Below, one piece after another: positions 1-9,658 of a stretch of DNA of 64,000 nucleotides; positions within the stretch are counted from its first letter, which is position 1, and every line of letters starts with the position of its first letter. Position numbers and translations under genes: made by a program. A model generated the notes under the pieces. That model saw only the letters and a list, made by a program, of their open reading frames with translations, made no database searches and was not told the origin of the DNA. Origin of the DNA: Photobacterium swingsii (lineage in GTDB: Bacteria; Pseudomonadota; Gammaproteobacteria; Enterobacterales; Vibrionaceae); assembly GCF_024346715.1 (NCBI RefSeq), contig NZ_AP024852.1, positions 558,001 to 622,000 on the forward strand, read 5' to 3'.

Positions 1-1
1 T

Positions 2-1027
2 AAGCCGACCTCACAAGGCTACATTAAAGTATTGCCTGAGCATTTTGTTGTAAAAGAAAACCTTGGTTTCTCTTTCGCCGGTCATGGCGAGCATTTTGTG
101 GTGAAAATCCATAAAGTGGGTGAGAACACAAAGTATGTTGTGAACGAGTTAGCAAAAGCATGTGGGGTGAAATCACGCGATGTGAGCTGGGCGGGTTTGA
201 AAGACCGTCATGCTGTGACTGAGCAGTGGTTAAGTGTTCATTTACCTGGTAAGACCGACCCGGATCTGTCTCAGTTTGAAGCTGAGCACCCAGGAATTAA
301 AGTACTAGAAACCGCGCGTCATGATAAAAAATTACGCCCGGGCGATTTAGTTGGTAACTGGTTTGAATTGCGTCTGACCGATATTGATGCGCCAGCAGCC
401 GTTATTGAACGCTTAGAAAAAGTGCAGCAGCACGGCGTGCCGAATTACTTCGGTGAGCAACGTTTTGGTCGTGGTGGTAATAACGTGGTTAAGGCGCGCG
501 CTTGGGGCAACGACGAGTTTCGTGTCCGTGATAAAAGCAAGCGCAGCTTTTACTTATCAGCGGCGCGTTCATGGTTATTTAATATGGTGCTATCCGCGCG
601 TATTGAACAACAAAACGTGCACACTGTTATCTTAGGTGATTGTTTACAAGCGCCAGGGCGTCATGACAGTGAGTTAGTCGAAACACTTGATGCAGATTGG
701 CTGCGTAAAGTCGATGCCGGTGAACTGGCGATCACAGCGCCTATGGTGGGAGACAATGCCTTACCAACCAGTGCAGATGCGGAAGCGTTGGAATTAGCCG
801 TGATCGATGCCGAGCCCGCTTTGCTGAAGTTGATCCGTGATAACCGTATGCGTCACGAGCGCCGTCCGCTTTTACTGAAGCCAGAGCAACTGACATGGCA
901 GCAAGAAGATAACGACATTGTTGTTTCTTTTGCTTTGCCAGCGGGGTGCTTTGCAACGGCAGTAGTGCGTGAATTGATGACAGTACGAGAGTTAGAAGGC
1001 GAACACTATGCGAATTCTGATCAGTAA
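2..1027 (+). CDS. truD: tRNA pseudouridine(13) synthase TruD, 5' end cut off by window
   Basis: The reading frame is open from base 2, so the gene begins upstream of the window and roughly the first 15 residues are missing. TruD isomerises uridine 13 of tRNA-Glu to pseudouridine. The family signature around the catalytic aspartate is visible ([12 protein letters not shown]), followed by the NYFGEQRFG motif and the [10 protein letters not shown] stretch typical of TruD. The first TTG inside the window (base 32) is not a start, because conserved residues ([10 protein letters not shown]) precede it in frame. The stop overlaps the surE start by 20 bp, so truD, surE, pcm, nlpD and rpoS form a tight co-directional group as in other gammaproteobacteria. 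Confidence 0.95.
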   Translation, partial: KPTSQGYIKVLPEHFVVKENLGFSFAGHGEHFVVKIHKVGENTKYVVNELAKACGVKSRDVSWAGLKDRHAVTEQWLSVHLPGKTDPDLSQFEAEHPGIKVLETARHDKKLRPGDLVGNWFELRLTDIDAPAAVIERLEKVQQHGVPNYFGEQRFGRGGNNVVKARAWGNDEFRVRDKSKRSFYLSAARSWLFNMVLSARIEQQNVHTVILGDCLQAPGRHDSELVETLDADWLRKVDAGELAITAPMVGDNALPTSADAEALELAVIDAEPALLKLIRDNRMRHERRPLLLKPEQLTWQQEDNDIVVSFALPAGCFATAVVRELMTVRELEGEHYANSDQ

Positions 1028-1757
1028 CGATGATGGCATTTTTGCTGAAGGAATAAACACCCTAGCCACAGCATTAGCTGAGTTAGGGGAGGTGGTCGTG
1101 GTTGCCCCTGATCGTAACCGTTCGGGGGCCTCAAATTCACTGACGTTAGATATTCCGTTACGCATTCGTGAAGAAGGCCAAGGGCGCATATCGGTTGAGG
1201 GAACCCCAACTGATTGCGTGCACTTTGCGCTAAATGAATGGTTAGATTACCGTCCTGATTTAGTGGTGGCGGGAATCAATCACGGTGCTAACTTGGGCGA
1301 TGATGTGCTGTATTCAGGTACAGTTGCGGCTGCTACTGAAGGACACTTTCTTGGTGTGCCTGCGATTGCGGTTTCATTAGTGGGTAAAACACACTTTGCT
1401 ACCGCAGCCCAAGTCGTGAAGGAAGTGATTGAAAATATGCAATCATCACCTTTACCAACCAATAAGATCCTAAATATTAACGTGCCTGACCGCCCTTATG
1501 CAGAACTTCAATCTTGGCAGGTTACGCGTTTAGGTGCTCGTCATCGTGCAGAAGACATGGTGAAAGAAACTGACCCTCGTGGCAAAACAGTCTATTGGCT
1601 TGGTCCTCCAGGTGCTTGCCAAGATGCAGGGCCGGGAACCGATTTTTACGCAATAGAACAAGGTGCTGTGTCGATCACACCACTACAAGTCGATTTAACC
1701 GCGCATGATGCTATTGCAGGCATGAAGCAGTGGATGCAAGATGTGGAGATTAATTAA
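1008..1757 (+). CDS. surE: 5'/3'-nucleotidase SurE
   Basis: The 249-residue protein has the SurE N-terminal metal-binding motif (LISNDDG) and the [11 protein letters not shown] stretch of the active site, and its length matches the family (about 250). SurE dephosphorylates nucleoside monophosphates and short polyphosphates and is linked to stationary-phase survival. It starts inside the 3' end of truD and ends 2 bp before pcm, so translation of the three genes is probably coupled. The ATG at 1008 is the only start that gives the full conserved N-terminus. No anomalies are seen. Confidence 0.96.
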   Translation: MRILISNDDGIFAEGINTLATALAELGEVVVVAPDRNRSGASNSLTLDIPLRIREEGQGRISVEGTPTDCVHFALNEWLDYRPDLVVAGINHGANLGDDVLYSGTVAAATEGHFLGVPAIAVSLVGKTHFATAAQVVKEVIENMQSSPLPTNKILNINVPDRPYAELQSWQVTRLGARHRAEDMVKETDPRGKTVYWLGPPGACQDAGPGTDFYAIEQGAVSITPLQVDLTAHDAIAGMKQWMQDVEIN

Positions 1758-1759
1758 GG

Positions 1760-2389
1760 ATGCGCCATGTGAGAGAGCGGCATAACCTGATGACATTTTT
1801 GAAGCAGCAAGGTATCACCAATGAGAGTGTACTGGCTGCAATTGAAAATGTACCAAGGGAGCTGTTTGTCGATGAAGCCTTTTCTCATAAAGCTTATGAA
1901 AATAATGCCTTGCCAATTGGTAGTGGTCAGACTATTTCGCAGCCTTACATCGTTGCGAAAATGACTCAGTTGCTGGCGTTGACGCCTGATTCTAAAGTGC
2001 TCGAAATTGGTACTGGGTCTGGTTATCAAACGGCGATTTTGGCACATTTGGTGAACCATGTGTGTTCGGTTGAGCGAATTAAAGCGCTTCAATGGCAAGC
2101 AAAACGTCGCTTTAAAAAGCTCGAGCTCCATAATATTTCAACAAAACATGGTGATGGTTGGCAAGGTTGGCATAATAAAGGGCCATTTGATGCCATTATT
2201 GTTACAGCTGCGGCTGAAACATTACCGGTTGAATTGTTGACGCAGCTAACCAATGGTGGTCGCTTAATTATCCCTGTTGGTGAGCATCAACAAATATTAA
2301 AGCAAGTGACGCGGCAGGATGATGAGTTTGTGTATCAAGATATTGAAGTTGTCCGTTTTGTGCCGCTAGTGGCTGGAGAGTTAGCGTAA
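1760..2389 (+). CDS. pcm: protein-L-isoaspartate O-methyltransferase
   Basis: The 209-residue SAM-dependent methyltransferase repairs isoaspartyl residues in aged proteins. The SAM-binding glycine loop is visible ([13 protein letters not shown]), as is the PCMT-typical [14 protein letters not shown] segment and the C-terminal VRFVPL motif. The start lies 2 bp after the surE stop; a GGAG about 12 bp upstream lies inside surE. A short gap leads into nlpD. Length agrees with the E. coli enzyme (208 aa). Confidence 0.96.
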   Translation: MRHVRERHNLMTFLKQQGITNESVLAAIENVPRELFVDEAFSHKAYENNALPIGSGQTISQPYIVAKMTQLLALTPDSKVLEIGTGSGYQTAILAHLVNHVCSVERIKALQWQAKRRFKKLELHNISTKHGDGWQGWHNKGPFDAIIVTAAAETLPVELLTQLTNGGRLIIPVGEHQQILKQVTRQDDEFVYQDIEVVRFVPLVAGELA

Positions 2390-2392
2390 AGC

Positions 2393-3319
2393 ATGGGTAA
2401 AGGTGTGTTAGGGAAGCACTATTGGCGGGTATCTGTGGTAGCAAGTAGTTTGCTGCTGCTGTCTGCTTGTAGCTCGCATCCGCCTGCACCTGTCTCTAGC
2501 GTGAACAGTAAATATGGTAATGTGGAGCGTGGCAGCTTCCGTGGTAGTTATTACCAAGTAAAAAAAGGCGATACCTTATATTTTATCGCTTATGTGACTG
2601 GCCGCGACGTTAAAGAAATCATTGCCCATAACCGTTTGTCTGCGCCTTATACTATTTATCCCGGTCAAACACTCCAGCTGTGGAAACCTAAGTATAAGGC
2701 GCCTTCTTATGGCCATGCTGCTCCTGTAGTCGTTGCCAAAACGCCTTCGAAATCAACATCAACCAAGGCAAAACCAGCGCCTAAGCCGAAGCCAAAACCT
2801 AAGTCTACCGCCCCAGCGAAGAAGACTCAGGCACCGGTTGCACAAAAAACCGCCAATAAAAAAGTTGATCAAGGTCGCACAAAGGAGTACTCTCAAAACA
2901 CCAAAAGTAACAAAGTTGTTACAAAAAATGCAAGTTCCACTAACAAGGTTGACCGTTGGATTTGGCCAACACAAGGGCGACTTATTGCTGGTTTCTCTAA
3001 CTCAGAGAACGGTAACAAAGGGCTAGATATTGCAGGTCAACGTGGACAAGCGGTAAAAGCATCGGCGGCTGGCCATGTGGTATACGCAGGTAATGCATTA
3101 AGAGGTTATGGCAATTTAGTAATCATCAAACACAGTGATGATTACCTCAGTGCCTACGCTCACAACGATAAGTTACTGGTGAAAGAGAAACAGACAGTCA
3201 AAGCAGGTCAGAAAATAGCTTCAATGGGAAGCTCTGGCGCTAAGAGTGTTCGTTTACACTTTGAGATCCGTTACAAAGGTAAGTCAGTCAATCCGATGCG
3301 CTACTTACCGAAACAATAG
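2393..3319 (+). CDS. nlpD: NlpD, LysM/LytM lipoprotein activator of amidase
   Basis: NlpD activates the septal amidase AmiC during cell separation. The 308-residue protein has a lipoprotein signal with lipobox LSAC (Cys26), a LysM peptidoglycan-binding domain at about residues 53-97, a long Lys/Pro/Ala-rich linker and a C-terminal LytM (M23) domain. The zinc ligands are degenerate: the first motif reads NKGLD where active enzymes have HxxxD, and the last reads RLHFE where active enzymes have HLHFE. This matches known NlpD, which is an activator and not itself a hydrolase. As in E. coli, the main rpoS promoter may lie inside this gene. Confidence 0.95.
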   Translation: MGKGVLGKHYWRVSVVASSLLLLSACSSHPPAPVSSVNSKYGNVERGSFRGSYYQVKKGDTLYFIAYVTGRDVKEIIAHNRLSAPYTIYPGQTLQLWKPKYKAPSYGHAAPVVVAKTPSKSTSTKAKPAPKPKPKPKSTAPAKKTQAPVAQKTANKKVDQGRTKEYSQNTKSNKVVTKNASSTNKVDRWIWPTQGRLIAGFSNSENGNKGLDIAGQRGQAVKASAAGHVVYAGNALRGYGNLVIIKHSDDYLSAYAHNDKLLVKEKQTVKAGQKIASMGSSGAKSVRLHFEIRYKGKSVNPMRYLPKQ

Positions 3320-3367
3320 ACAAGCTGAAGTTGTAATGTCTTGCTAACTCGCCATCTGGGAGGCGCT

Positions 3368-4360
3368 ATGAGTAGAAGCAGCACAGCAAAAAACATCGAA
3401 ACTTTTGATTTTGATGAAGACATGGAAACAGAGAATACCAGCGTAACAGAAAAGGCGGAGGTTGCTGAGACAGAAGCCGATGATGTCGAAATTTCTCGTT
3501 ACGGTACCACGCAAAAAGCACTTGATGCGACCCAACTTTACCTTGGAGAAATTGGTTTCTCCCCCCTCCTTACCGCAGAAGAAGAAGTGCTCTACGCCCG
3601 CCGTGCCTTACGTGGTGATGATGTTGCCCGTAAACGTATGATTGAAAGTAACCTCCGTTTAGTGGTCAAAATATCCCGTCGTTATAGTAACCGAGGACTT
3701 GCTCTGCTTGATCTCGTCGAAGAAGGCAATCTAGGGTTGATCCGTGCGGTCGAGAAGTTTGATCCTGAGCGCGGTTTTCGTTTTTCAACCTACGCAACCT
3801 GGTGGATCCGTCAAACCATTGAACGGGCAATCATGAATCAGACCCGAACGATCCGTTTGCCGATTCATGTGGTGAAAGAGCTGAATGTCTATTTACGTAC
3901 TGCACGTGAATTAGCTCAAAAACTGGATCACGAACCTACGGCTGAAGATATTGCGCTGAAGCTTGAAAAACCCGTTGATGACGTCAATCGCATGTTGCGC
4001 CTGAATGAGCGGGTTGGCTCAGTGGATAACCCGATTGGTGGGGATTCCGAGAAGGCGTTGCTTGATATTATTCCAGATGAAAAGAACGGTGGGCCAGAAA
4101 CCTCGACGCAAGATGATGACATCAAGCATTCGATAGTGGCTTGGCTACAAGAACTCAACCCTAAGCAGCGAGAAGTACTGGCTCGTCGTTTTGGCTTGTT
4201 AGGGTATGAGGCTTCAACCCTTGAAGATGTCGGCCGTGAAATTGGTTTAACGCGTGAGCGCGTGCGTCAAATACAAGTTGAAGGGCTTCGCCGTTTACGT
4301 GATATGTTGACCCATCAGGGGTTAAGTATTGAATCCTTGTTTAACCAAGATATGTTGTAG
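3368..4360 (+). CDS. rpoS: RNA polymerase sigma factor RpoS
   Basis: This is the stationary-phase/general stress sigma factor. The 330-residue frame shows sigma-70 region 1.2 ([11 protein letters not shown]), region 2 ([29 protein letters not shown]), region 3 and region 4 ([20 protein letters not shown]). I choose the ATG at 3368 because GGGAGG lies 6-7 bp upstream; the frame is open to a TTG at 3341, but that would add residues with no RBS. The N-terminus is acidic and variable, as usual in RpoS. It is followed by a strong bidirectional terminator shared with convergent mutS. Confidence 0.96.
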   Translation: MSRSSTAKNIETFDFDEDMETENTSVTEKAEVAETEADDVEISRYGTTQKALDATQLYLGEIGFSPLLTAEEEVLYARRALRGDDVARKRMIESNLRLVVKISRRYSNRGLALLDLVEEGNLGLIRAVEKFDPERGFRFSTYATWWIRQTIERAIMNQTRTIRLPIHVVKELNVYLRTARELAQKLDHEPTAEDIALKLEKPVDDVNRMLRLNERVGSVDNPIGGDSEKALLDIIPDEKNGGPETSTQDDDIKHSIVAWLQELNPKQREVLARRFGLLGYEASTLEDVGREIGLTRERVRQIQVEGLRRLRDMLTHQGLSIESLFNQDML

Positions 4361-4382
4361 CCAATATAACGACTTCAAAGAA

Positions 4383-4409
4383 AAAGAGGACGCATTAGGC
4401 GTCCTCTTT
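4383..4409. terminator. bidirectional terminator between rpoS and mutS
   Basis: An 11-bp perfect stem (AAAGAGGACGC / GCGTCCTCTTT) with a 5-nt loop has A/T tracts on both flanks, so it can end rpoS on the plus strand and mutS on the minus strand. A second smaller hairpin (GCGGTG / CACCGC, 4420-4439) lies between it and the mutS stop. Confidence 0.85.
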
Positions 4410-4455
4410 GTGTTTGAGTGCGGTGCTTCGAAACACCGCTAGATGACGAATATTA

Positions 4456-7026
4456 TTACAACAGTGCTTTGAGGCGATACAGCTCGTCCAATGCCTGACG
4501 TGGTGTCATCTCATCAGGGTTTACATTCGCTAATGCTTCTTCAACGTCACTTGGCTCGGGAATAAGCGTAAGTTGGTTTTCTTCTTTGGGTACACCGCCC
4601 GTTGGTTTGATGGCTTGTTGGTGGCCACTGGCTTCCAGTTGTTGAAGTTTGGTTTTGGCACGCTTAATCACAGCTTTAGGCACTCCCGCTAAACTGGCAA
4701 CCGCCAAACCGTAAGACTTGCTGGCTGCCCCTTCTTGTACTGCATGCATAAAGGCAATGTCATCACCGTGCTCAACCGCATCTAAGTGAACATTGGCTAA
4801 TCCATCCATCAATGATGGTAGCTCGGTTAATTCAAAGTAATGGGTCGCAAACAGTGTCATGGCTGCAATTTTCTCCGCTAACCATTCGGCACTCGCCCAT
4901 GCCAGTGAAAGGCCGTCATATGTGCTGGTACCACGACCAATTTCATCCATCAAGACTAAGCTGTTCTTTGTTGCGTTGTGCAAAATGTTGGCGGTTTCTG
5001 TCATTTCAACCATGAAGGTGGAACGGCCAGAAGCCAGGTCATCGGATGCACCAATACGAGTAAAAATGCGATCGAGAGGGCCTATGGTCAGTGCTTCTGC
5101 AGGTACAAAAGAGCCCACGTGTGCCATCAGTGCAATTAAGGCTGTTTGGCGCATATAAGTCGATTTACCACCCATGTTCGGGCCAGTAACGATCAGCATA
5201 CGGCGATCGTGGTGTAGTGAGATCGGGTTAGCGATGAAGGGTTCGCTCAACACTTGTTCAACCACAGGGTGGCGTCCAGCAGTGATCTCAATGCCGGTTT
5301 TCTCTGTCAACTCAGGACGGCAGTAGTTTAGGGTGTCTGCGCGTTCTGCTAAGTTTGCCAGTACATCGAGTTCCGATAGGGCATTAGCGATCAATTGCAG
5401 CTGCTCTAAGTGTGGTAGCAATAAATCAAACAGCTCTTCCCACAGTTTTTTCTCTAAGGCTAACGCTTTAGATTTTGAGTGCAGCACTTTATCTTCGTGC
5501 TCTTTTAGCTCCGGAATAATGTAGCGCTCAGCATTTTTAAGTGTTTGGCGACGGACATAGTGCGCAGGTACTAGATGACTTTGCCCACGGCTTACCTGGA
5601 TAAAGAAGCCATGCACTTGGTTAAAGCCGACTTTCAAGCTATCGATATCGTGATGTTCACGTTCACGCTGTTCTAACTCATCAAGGTAGCGTGTTGCGCC
5701 ATCAGCCAGATCACGCCATTCGTCTAATTCAGCACTGTAGCCTTCAGCTAATACGCCGCCGTCACGGATCACTACCGGTGGGTTTTCTTTGACTGCACGT
5801 TCAAGCAGTTCGCAAATCTCATCCATAGGTGCGGCATGTTGTGCCAGCTCTTTGACCCGAACTTGGTCGGTATCAGATAAAATGTCGCTAAGCTCAGGCA
5901 AGTGCTGTAGAGCCGTTCGCATACGGGCTAAATCACGTGGACGTGCAGAGCGTAACGCTAGACGTGCCAAAATACGCTCAAGGTCGCCCATATTACGTAG
6001 GTTGCTAGCCACATCCATGAACAGACCTGAGTCTTTAAAAGCCGCAATGGCATCAAGGCGACCATTTAATTGCTGACGATCACGAATCGGCTGGTGTAAC
6101 CAACGTTTCAGTAAACGGCTACCCATAGGCGTCGCGGTATGATCCAGTACCGAGGCCAGCGTATTATCAAAGCCGCCCGCAAGGTTTTGAGTCAGCTCTA
6201 AGTTACGGCGAGTCGCGGCATCAAGAATCACAGCATGATCTTTACGATCTAATGTGATCGCACGAATGTGCGGTAGCGCGGTGCGCTGGGTATCTTTAAC
6301 ATATTGCAGCAAACAGCCAGCCGCACATAAACCGTGCTCAGAGTTTTCAACACCAAAGCCGACTAAGTCACGGGTGCCAAATTGTAGCGTGAGCTGCTGG
6401 CGAGCCGTTTCAATGTCAAACTCCCACAGTGGACGACGGCGAGTACCTTTGAGGTGCTCAATGATGTGCGAGTGGCTAAAATCTTCAGAATATAGTAGTT
6501 CTGCAGGGCTGGTGCGTTGTAGCTCAGCCTGCATGGCTTCTTCTGTCTCTGGCTCCGACAACATAAAGCGGCCAGATGTAATATCGAGCGTGGCGTAACC
6601 AAAGCGGTTACCCGAATGGAAGATAGCGGCGATTAAGTTATCGTGGCGTTCATTCAGTAGTGCTTCATCACTGACCGTACCCGGTGTCACAATGCGAACC
6701 ACTTGACGCTCAACAGGGCCTTTGCTCGTTGCTGGATCGCCAATTTGTTCACAAATAGCAACAGAGACACCTTGTTGAACCAGCTTTGCTAAATAGCCTT
6801 CGACTGCGTGGTATGGCACGCCAGCCATAGGGATAGGTTCACCGTTTGATGAGCCACGTTTCGTCAGGGAAATATCTAACAGTTGAGATGCATTTTTGGC
6901 ATCCTCAAAAAAGAGTTCGTAGAAATCTCCCATCCGATAAAACAACAACACATCAGGGTTTTCAGCCTTGATTCTTAAAAACTGTTGCATCATTGGGGTA
7001 TGCTTTTCTAAACCTTTCACTGTCAC
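4456..7026 (-). CDS. mutS: DNA mismatch repair protein MutS
   Basis: The 856-residue ATPase recognises base mismatches and small loops. The mismatch-binding Phe-X-Glu motif is present near the N-terminus (MGDFYELF), along with the connector, lever and clamp regions, the Walker A ([11 protein letters not shown]) and Walker B ([16 protein letters not shown]) motifs, and the C-terminal dimer region. The frame starts with GTG at 7026, with a second GTG two codons later; no ATG is available close by, so either GTG may be used. It is convergent with rpoS, as in E. coli and Vibrio. Confidence 0.96.
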   Translation of the reverse strand: MTVKGLEKHTPMMQQFLRIKAENPDVLLFYRMGDFYELFFEDAKNASQLLDISLTKRGSSNGEPIPMAGVPYHAVEGYLAKLVQQGVSVAICEQIGDPATSKGPVERQVVRIVTPGTVSDEALLNERHDNLIAAIFHSGNRFGYATLDITSGRFMLSEPETEEAMQAELQRTSPAELLYSEDFSHSHIIEHLKGTRRRPLWEFDIETARQQLTLQFGTRDLVGFGVENSEHGLCAAGCLLQYVKDTQRTALPHIRAITLDRKDHAVILDAATRRNLELTQNLAGGFDNTLASVLDHTATPMGSRLLKRWLHQPIRDRQQLNGRLDAIAAFKDSGLFMDVASNLRNMGDLERILARLALRSARPRDLARMRTALQHLPELSDILSDTDQVRVKELAQHAAPMDEICELLERAVKENPPVVIRDGGVLAEGYSAELDEWRDLADGATRYLDELEQREREHHDIDSLKVGFNQVHGFFIQVSRGQSHLVPAHYVRRQTLKNAERYIIPELKEHEDKVLHSKSKALALEKKLWEELFDLLLPHLEQLQLIANALSELDVLANLAERADTLNYCRPELTEKTGIEITAGRHPVVEQVLSEPFIANPISLHHDRRMLIVTGPNMGGKSTYMRQTALIALMAHVGSFVPAEALTIGPLDRIFTRIGASDDLASGRSTFMVEMTETANILHNATKNSLVLMDEIGRGTSTYDGLSLAWASAEWLAEKIAAMTLFATHYFELTELPSLMDGLANVHLDAVEHGDDIAFMHAVQEGAASKSYGLAVASLAGVPKAVIKRAKTKLQQLEASGHQQAIKPTGGVPKEENQLTLIPEPSDVEEALANVNPDEMTPRQALDELYRLKALL

Positions 7027-7210
7027 GATATTGCCTACTTAGTTCGTTCTGAGATGCCAGATGAAATTCTGGAGAGTAAGGATACGTGAATCCGATCTAG
7101 TGGCAAAGTGGTAGCGAGGATTTTCTTCGTGATCACGAGGCGTTACTATCAAGAAGCCGTAGAGTCGAAAGACATCAGGGGAACGGCATCATCATAGTCA
7201 GGAGCACATC

Positions 7211-7714
7211 ATGGAATCCACACTACAATTAGCCATAGCATTAGGTGAAGCTTTGCGTAAACAGGGTTGGGTAGCGACCACCGCCGAGTCTTGTACTGGC
7301 GGTGGTGTTTCGGCTGCGATTACAGACATTGCAGGCAGTTCAGCCTGGTTTGATCGCGCATTTATTACTTACACTAACGAAGCCAAACAGCAAATGCTGG
7401 GGGTAACTGAACAAGCCTTGATTGCGGAAGGTGCGGTGAGTGAAACCGTGGTGGAGCAAATGGCAACAGGGGCGTTAACGCACTCCTTGGCTGATATTAG
7501 TGTCGCCATCAGTGGTATTGCTGGGCCGACAGGAGGCACAGCCACCAAACCTGTTGGGACTGTCTGTTTTGGCTGGGCAGATAAGACGGGGTGGCAGCAG
7601 CAAATGACCTGTTTATTTGCCGGTGATCGTGCTCAAGTTCGAGCGCAAGCGGTGGAAAAAGCCTTAACGGGAATGGTAGAACGCTTGCAGGGCTTGGGTT
7701 CGCCAGTGATCTAA
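7211..7714 (+). CDS. pncC: nicotinamide-nucleotide amidohydrolase PncC (CinA C-terminal family)
   Basis: The 167-residue protein is a stand-alone CinA C-terminal domain that deamidates NMN to nicotinic acid mononucleotide in the pyridine nucleotide cycle. The family motif TAESCTGGG with the nucleophilic serine is visible near residue 26, and GIAGPTGGT follows. A purine-rich AGGAGC lies 8 bp before the ATG. It sits just upstream of recA, the same arrangement as E. coli ygaD-recA. Confidence 0.93.
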   Translation: MESTLQLAIALGEALRKQGWVATTAESCTGGGVSAAITDIAGSSAWFDRAFITYTNEAKQQMLGVTEQALIAEGAVSETVVEQMATGALTHSLADISVAISGIAGPTGGTATKPVGTVCFGWADKTGWQQQMTCLFAGDRAQVRAQAVEKALTGMVERLQGLGSPVI

Positions 7715-7747
7715 GGCTATTTACCATAAAAAAAATTCAACCAGTGC

Positions 7748-7775
7748 TAGACACTGTATGAATAGACAGTATACT
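7748..7775 (+). promoter_or_regulatory. recA promoter with LexA (SOS) box
   Basis: A LexA box of the form CTGT-N8-ACAG occupies 7754-7769. It lies between a TAGACA -35-like element (7748-7753) and a TATACT -10 element (7770-7775), with a 16-bp spacer, so LexA bound here would cover the promoter. This is the expected arrangement for recA. Confidence 0.88.
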
Positions 7776-7815
7776 AAGCCCATCAACCTTATTTCATCAT
7801 CCGTTGGAGAGTCGA

Positions 7816-8865
7816 ATGGACGACAACAAACAGAAGGCTCTTGCCGCAGCGTTAGGCCAGATTGAAAAGCAATTTGGTAAAGGTTCAATCATGAAGTTGG
7901 GCGATAACCGCACAATGGATATTGAAACTGTTTCTACAGGCTCATTGTCACTGGATATCGCACTGGGTGCTGGTGGCTTACCAATGGGACGTATTGTTGA
8001 AATTTATGGTCCTGAATCATCAGGTAAAACAACATTAACGCTTGAAGCGATTGCATGCGCACAAAAAGCCGGTAAGACCTGTGCTTTCATCGATGCAGAG
8101 CATGCACTTGATCCTATCTACGCACAAAAGCTAGGTGTAGATATCGACCAACTTTTGGTTTCTCAACCAGATACCGGTGAGCAAGCACTAGAGATTTGTG
8201 ATGCATTAGCACGTTCTGGCGCCGTTGATTTGATCGTTGTCGATTCCGTTGCTGCCCTAACGCCAAAAGCTGAAATCGAAGGCGAAATGGGTGACTCTCA
8301 CATGGGTCTGCAAGCACGTATGCTGTCACAAGCGATGCGTAAGTTAACGGGTAACCTAAAGCAGTCTAACTGTATGTGTATCTTCATTAACCAAATCCGT
8401 ATGAAGATTGGTGTAATGTTTGGTAACCCTGAAACAACCACGGGTGGTAACGCACTGAAATTCTACGCTTCTGTACGTCTTGATATTCGCCGTACCGGTG
8501 CAATCAAAGATGGCGACGAAGTGGTGGGTAATGAAACCCGCATTAAAGTTGTGAAGAACAAAATTGCTGCACCATTTAAACAAGCTGAGACTCAAATCCT
8601 CTATGGCCAAGGCTTTAACCGTAACGGTGAGCTGATTGACCTAGGTGTGAAGCACAAGCTGGTTGAAAAAGCAGGTGCATGGTACAGCTACAAAGGCGAT
8701 AAAATTGGCCAAGGTAAAGCGAACTCTTGTAAGTACCTTGTTGAAAACCCAGCAATTGCCGCTGAAATTGAAAAATCACTGCGCGATATGCTGCTAAGTA
8801 AAGAGCCACTGGCTGAAGACGAAAGCGTTGAAGATATCGATGCTGCAGAAGGCGAAGCGTTTTAA
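7816..8865 (+). CDS. recA: recombinase RecA
   Basis: RecA forms filaments on single-stranded DNA, catalyses strand exchange and activates LexA self-cleavage. The 349-residue protein has the Walker A motif GPESSGKTT, Walker [11 protein letters not shown], the L2 loop region with the [11 protein letters not shown] signature, and an acidic C-terminal tail. I use ATG 7816, preceded by TTGGAGAG; an upstream in-frame TTG at 7804 overlaps that RBS and is rejected. A LexA box lies about 50 bp upstream. It is followed by a leaky-type hairpin and recX, its inhibitor. Confidence 0.98.
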   Translation: MDDNKQKALAAALGQIEKQFGKGSIMKLGDNRTMDIETVSTGSLSLDIALGAGGLPMGRIVEIYGPESSGKTTLTLEAIACAQKAGKTCAFIDAEHALDPIYAQKLGVDIDQLLVSQPDTGEQALEICDALARSGAVDLIVVDSVAALTPKAEIEGEMGDSHMGLQARMLSQAMRKLTGNLKQSNCMCIFINQIRMKIGVMFGNPETTTGGNALKFYASVRLDIRRTGAIKDGDEVVGNETRIKVVKNKIAAPFKQAETQILYGQGFNRNGELIDLGVKHKLVEKAGAWYSYKGDKIGQGKANSCKYLVENPAIAAEIEKSLRDMLLSKEPLAEDESVEDIDAAEGEAF

Positions 8866-8908
8866 TTAACGGCCTTATGGCTTCAGTGAAGCGATAGATG
8901 AATTAATG

Positions 8909-8944
8909 ACGGGCTCTGTATGAAAATACAGGGCCCGTTTTATT
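8909..8944 (+). terminator. terminator between recA and recX
   Basis: A 13-bp stem with one G-U pair (ACGGGCTCTGTAT / ATACAGGGCCCGT) and a GAAA loop is followed by TTTTATTT. Read-through of this hairpin would supply the low level of recX message usually seen downstream of recA. Confidence 0.85.
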
Positions 8945-8955
8945 TGGATTGAATA

Positions 8956-9444
8956 ATGACTGAGAACACTTCAAGCAACTCCAAAGGGAGAGCGAAACCG
9001 AAGAAATCGGTAAAAGAGGCCGCTGTCGGGTATTTATCGCGTCGCGACCATGCTGAAAAAGAGCTACGGCAAAAGCTCATAGCGAGAGGCTATAGTGCAG
9101 AAGAGGTCGATCAGGCGATTGATTTTTGCCAAGACTATAACTGGCTCAATGATGTGCGCTACGCCAGCATCACGGTGAGAAATGGTATTGCAAAAGGCTG
9201 GGGGGAATTACGGATCCAGCAAGAAATGGCAATGAAAGGGGTCGAGAGCAGTGTCATAGATCAAGTACTCGAAGCCGCAGATATTGATTGGAACCAACAT
9301 GCTTGCGAGGTCGCGCAGCGCAAATTTGGTCAAACCCCGATAGATACGCCGAAAGAAAAAGCAAAGCGTTATCGCTTTATGCAGTCTCGCGGCTTTAATT
9401 TTGACCAGATCGCTTATGCATTCGGTCAAGATGAAGAATATTAA
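8956..9444 (+). CDS. recX: regulatory protein RecX
   Basis: The 162-residue protein belongs to the RecX family, which caps RecA filaments and limits recombinase activity. The tandem helical repeats are visible: YLSRRDHAEKELRQKL, then the GWGELRIQQEMAMKGV block and a third repeat near the C-terminus (RYRFMQSRGFNFDQI). The start lies 11 bp beyond the recA terminator and no separate promoter is obvious, so expression probably depends on read-through. The N-terminus is Ser/Lys rich. Confidence 0.93.
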   Translation: MTENTSSNSKGRAKPKKSVKEAAVGYLSRRDHAEKELRQKLIARGYSAEEVDQAIDFCQDYNWLNDVRYASITVRNGIAKGWGELRIQQEMAMKGVESSVIDQVLEAADIDWNQHACEVAQRKFGQTPIDTPKEKAKRYRFMQSRGFNFDQIAYAFGQDEEY

Positions 9445-9508
9445 AGAATCCCACCTTTTATTACGGTTTTTCGCAACATAACATTTCCAGTTACTGCCAC
9501 CGTTGTTT

Positions 9509-9658
9509 TACAATAGCCCCCAAAAAATTTATCTTAGAGCGATTCGACTCCTTGCATTAGCCTGGTTTGCAGCAAACTGTAGATTGAGGTACTGCCAAGG
9601 GAATCGCTTTACGTGATTATTCTGTCATCAATACAAAGCATTTATTCAGGATTTGCCA
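9509..9658 (+). other. structured leader upstream of alaS
   Basis: A TACAAT -10-like element (9509-9514) is followed by about 140 nt before the alaS start. Within it GCGATTC (9539-9545) pairs with GAATCGC (9601-9607), CCTTG (9550-9554) pairs with CAAGG (9596-9600), and an inner GTTTGC/GCAAAC dyad lies around 9564-9577. No open reading frame of note is present. This could be a 5' UTR fold or an operator region. I do not know its function. Confidence 0.5.

Noticed and set aside
2733..3026. 97-codon frame inside nlpD, rich in Arg and Pro
   Set aside because: It is a frame-shifted reading of the Lys/Pro-rich linker of nlpD; nlpD itself is complete.
7125..7136. CGTGATCACG palindrome between mutS and pncC
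   Set aside because: It is short, has no partner sites and no clear promoter link; likely chance.
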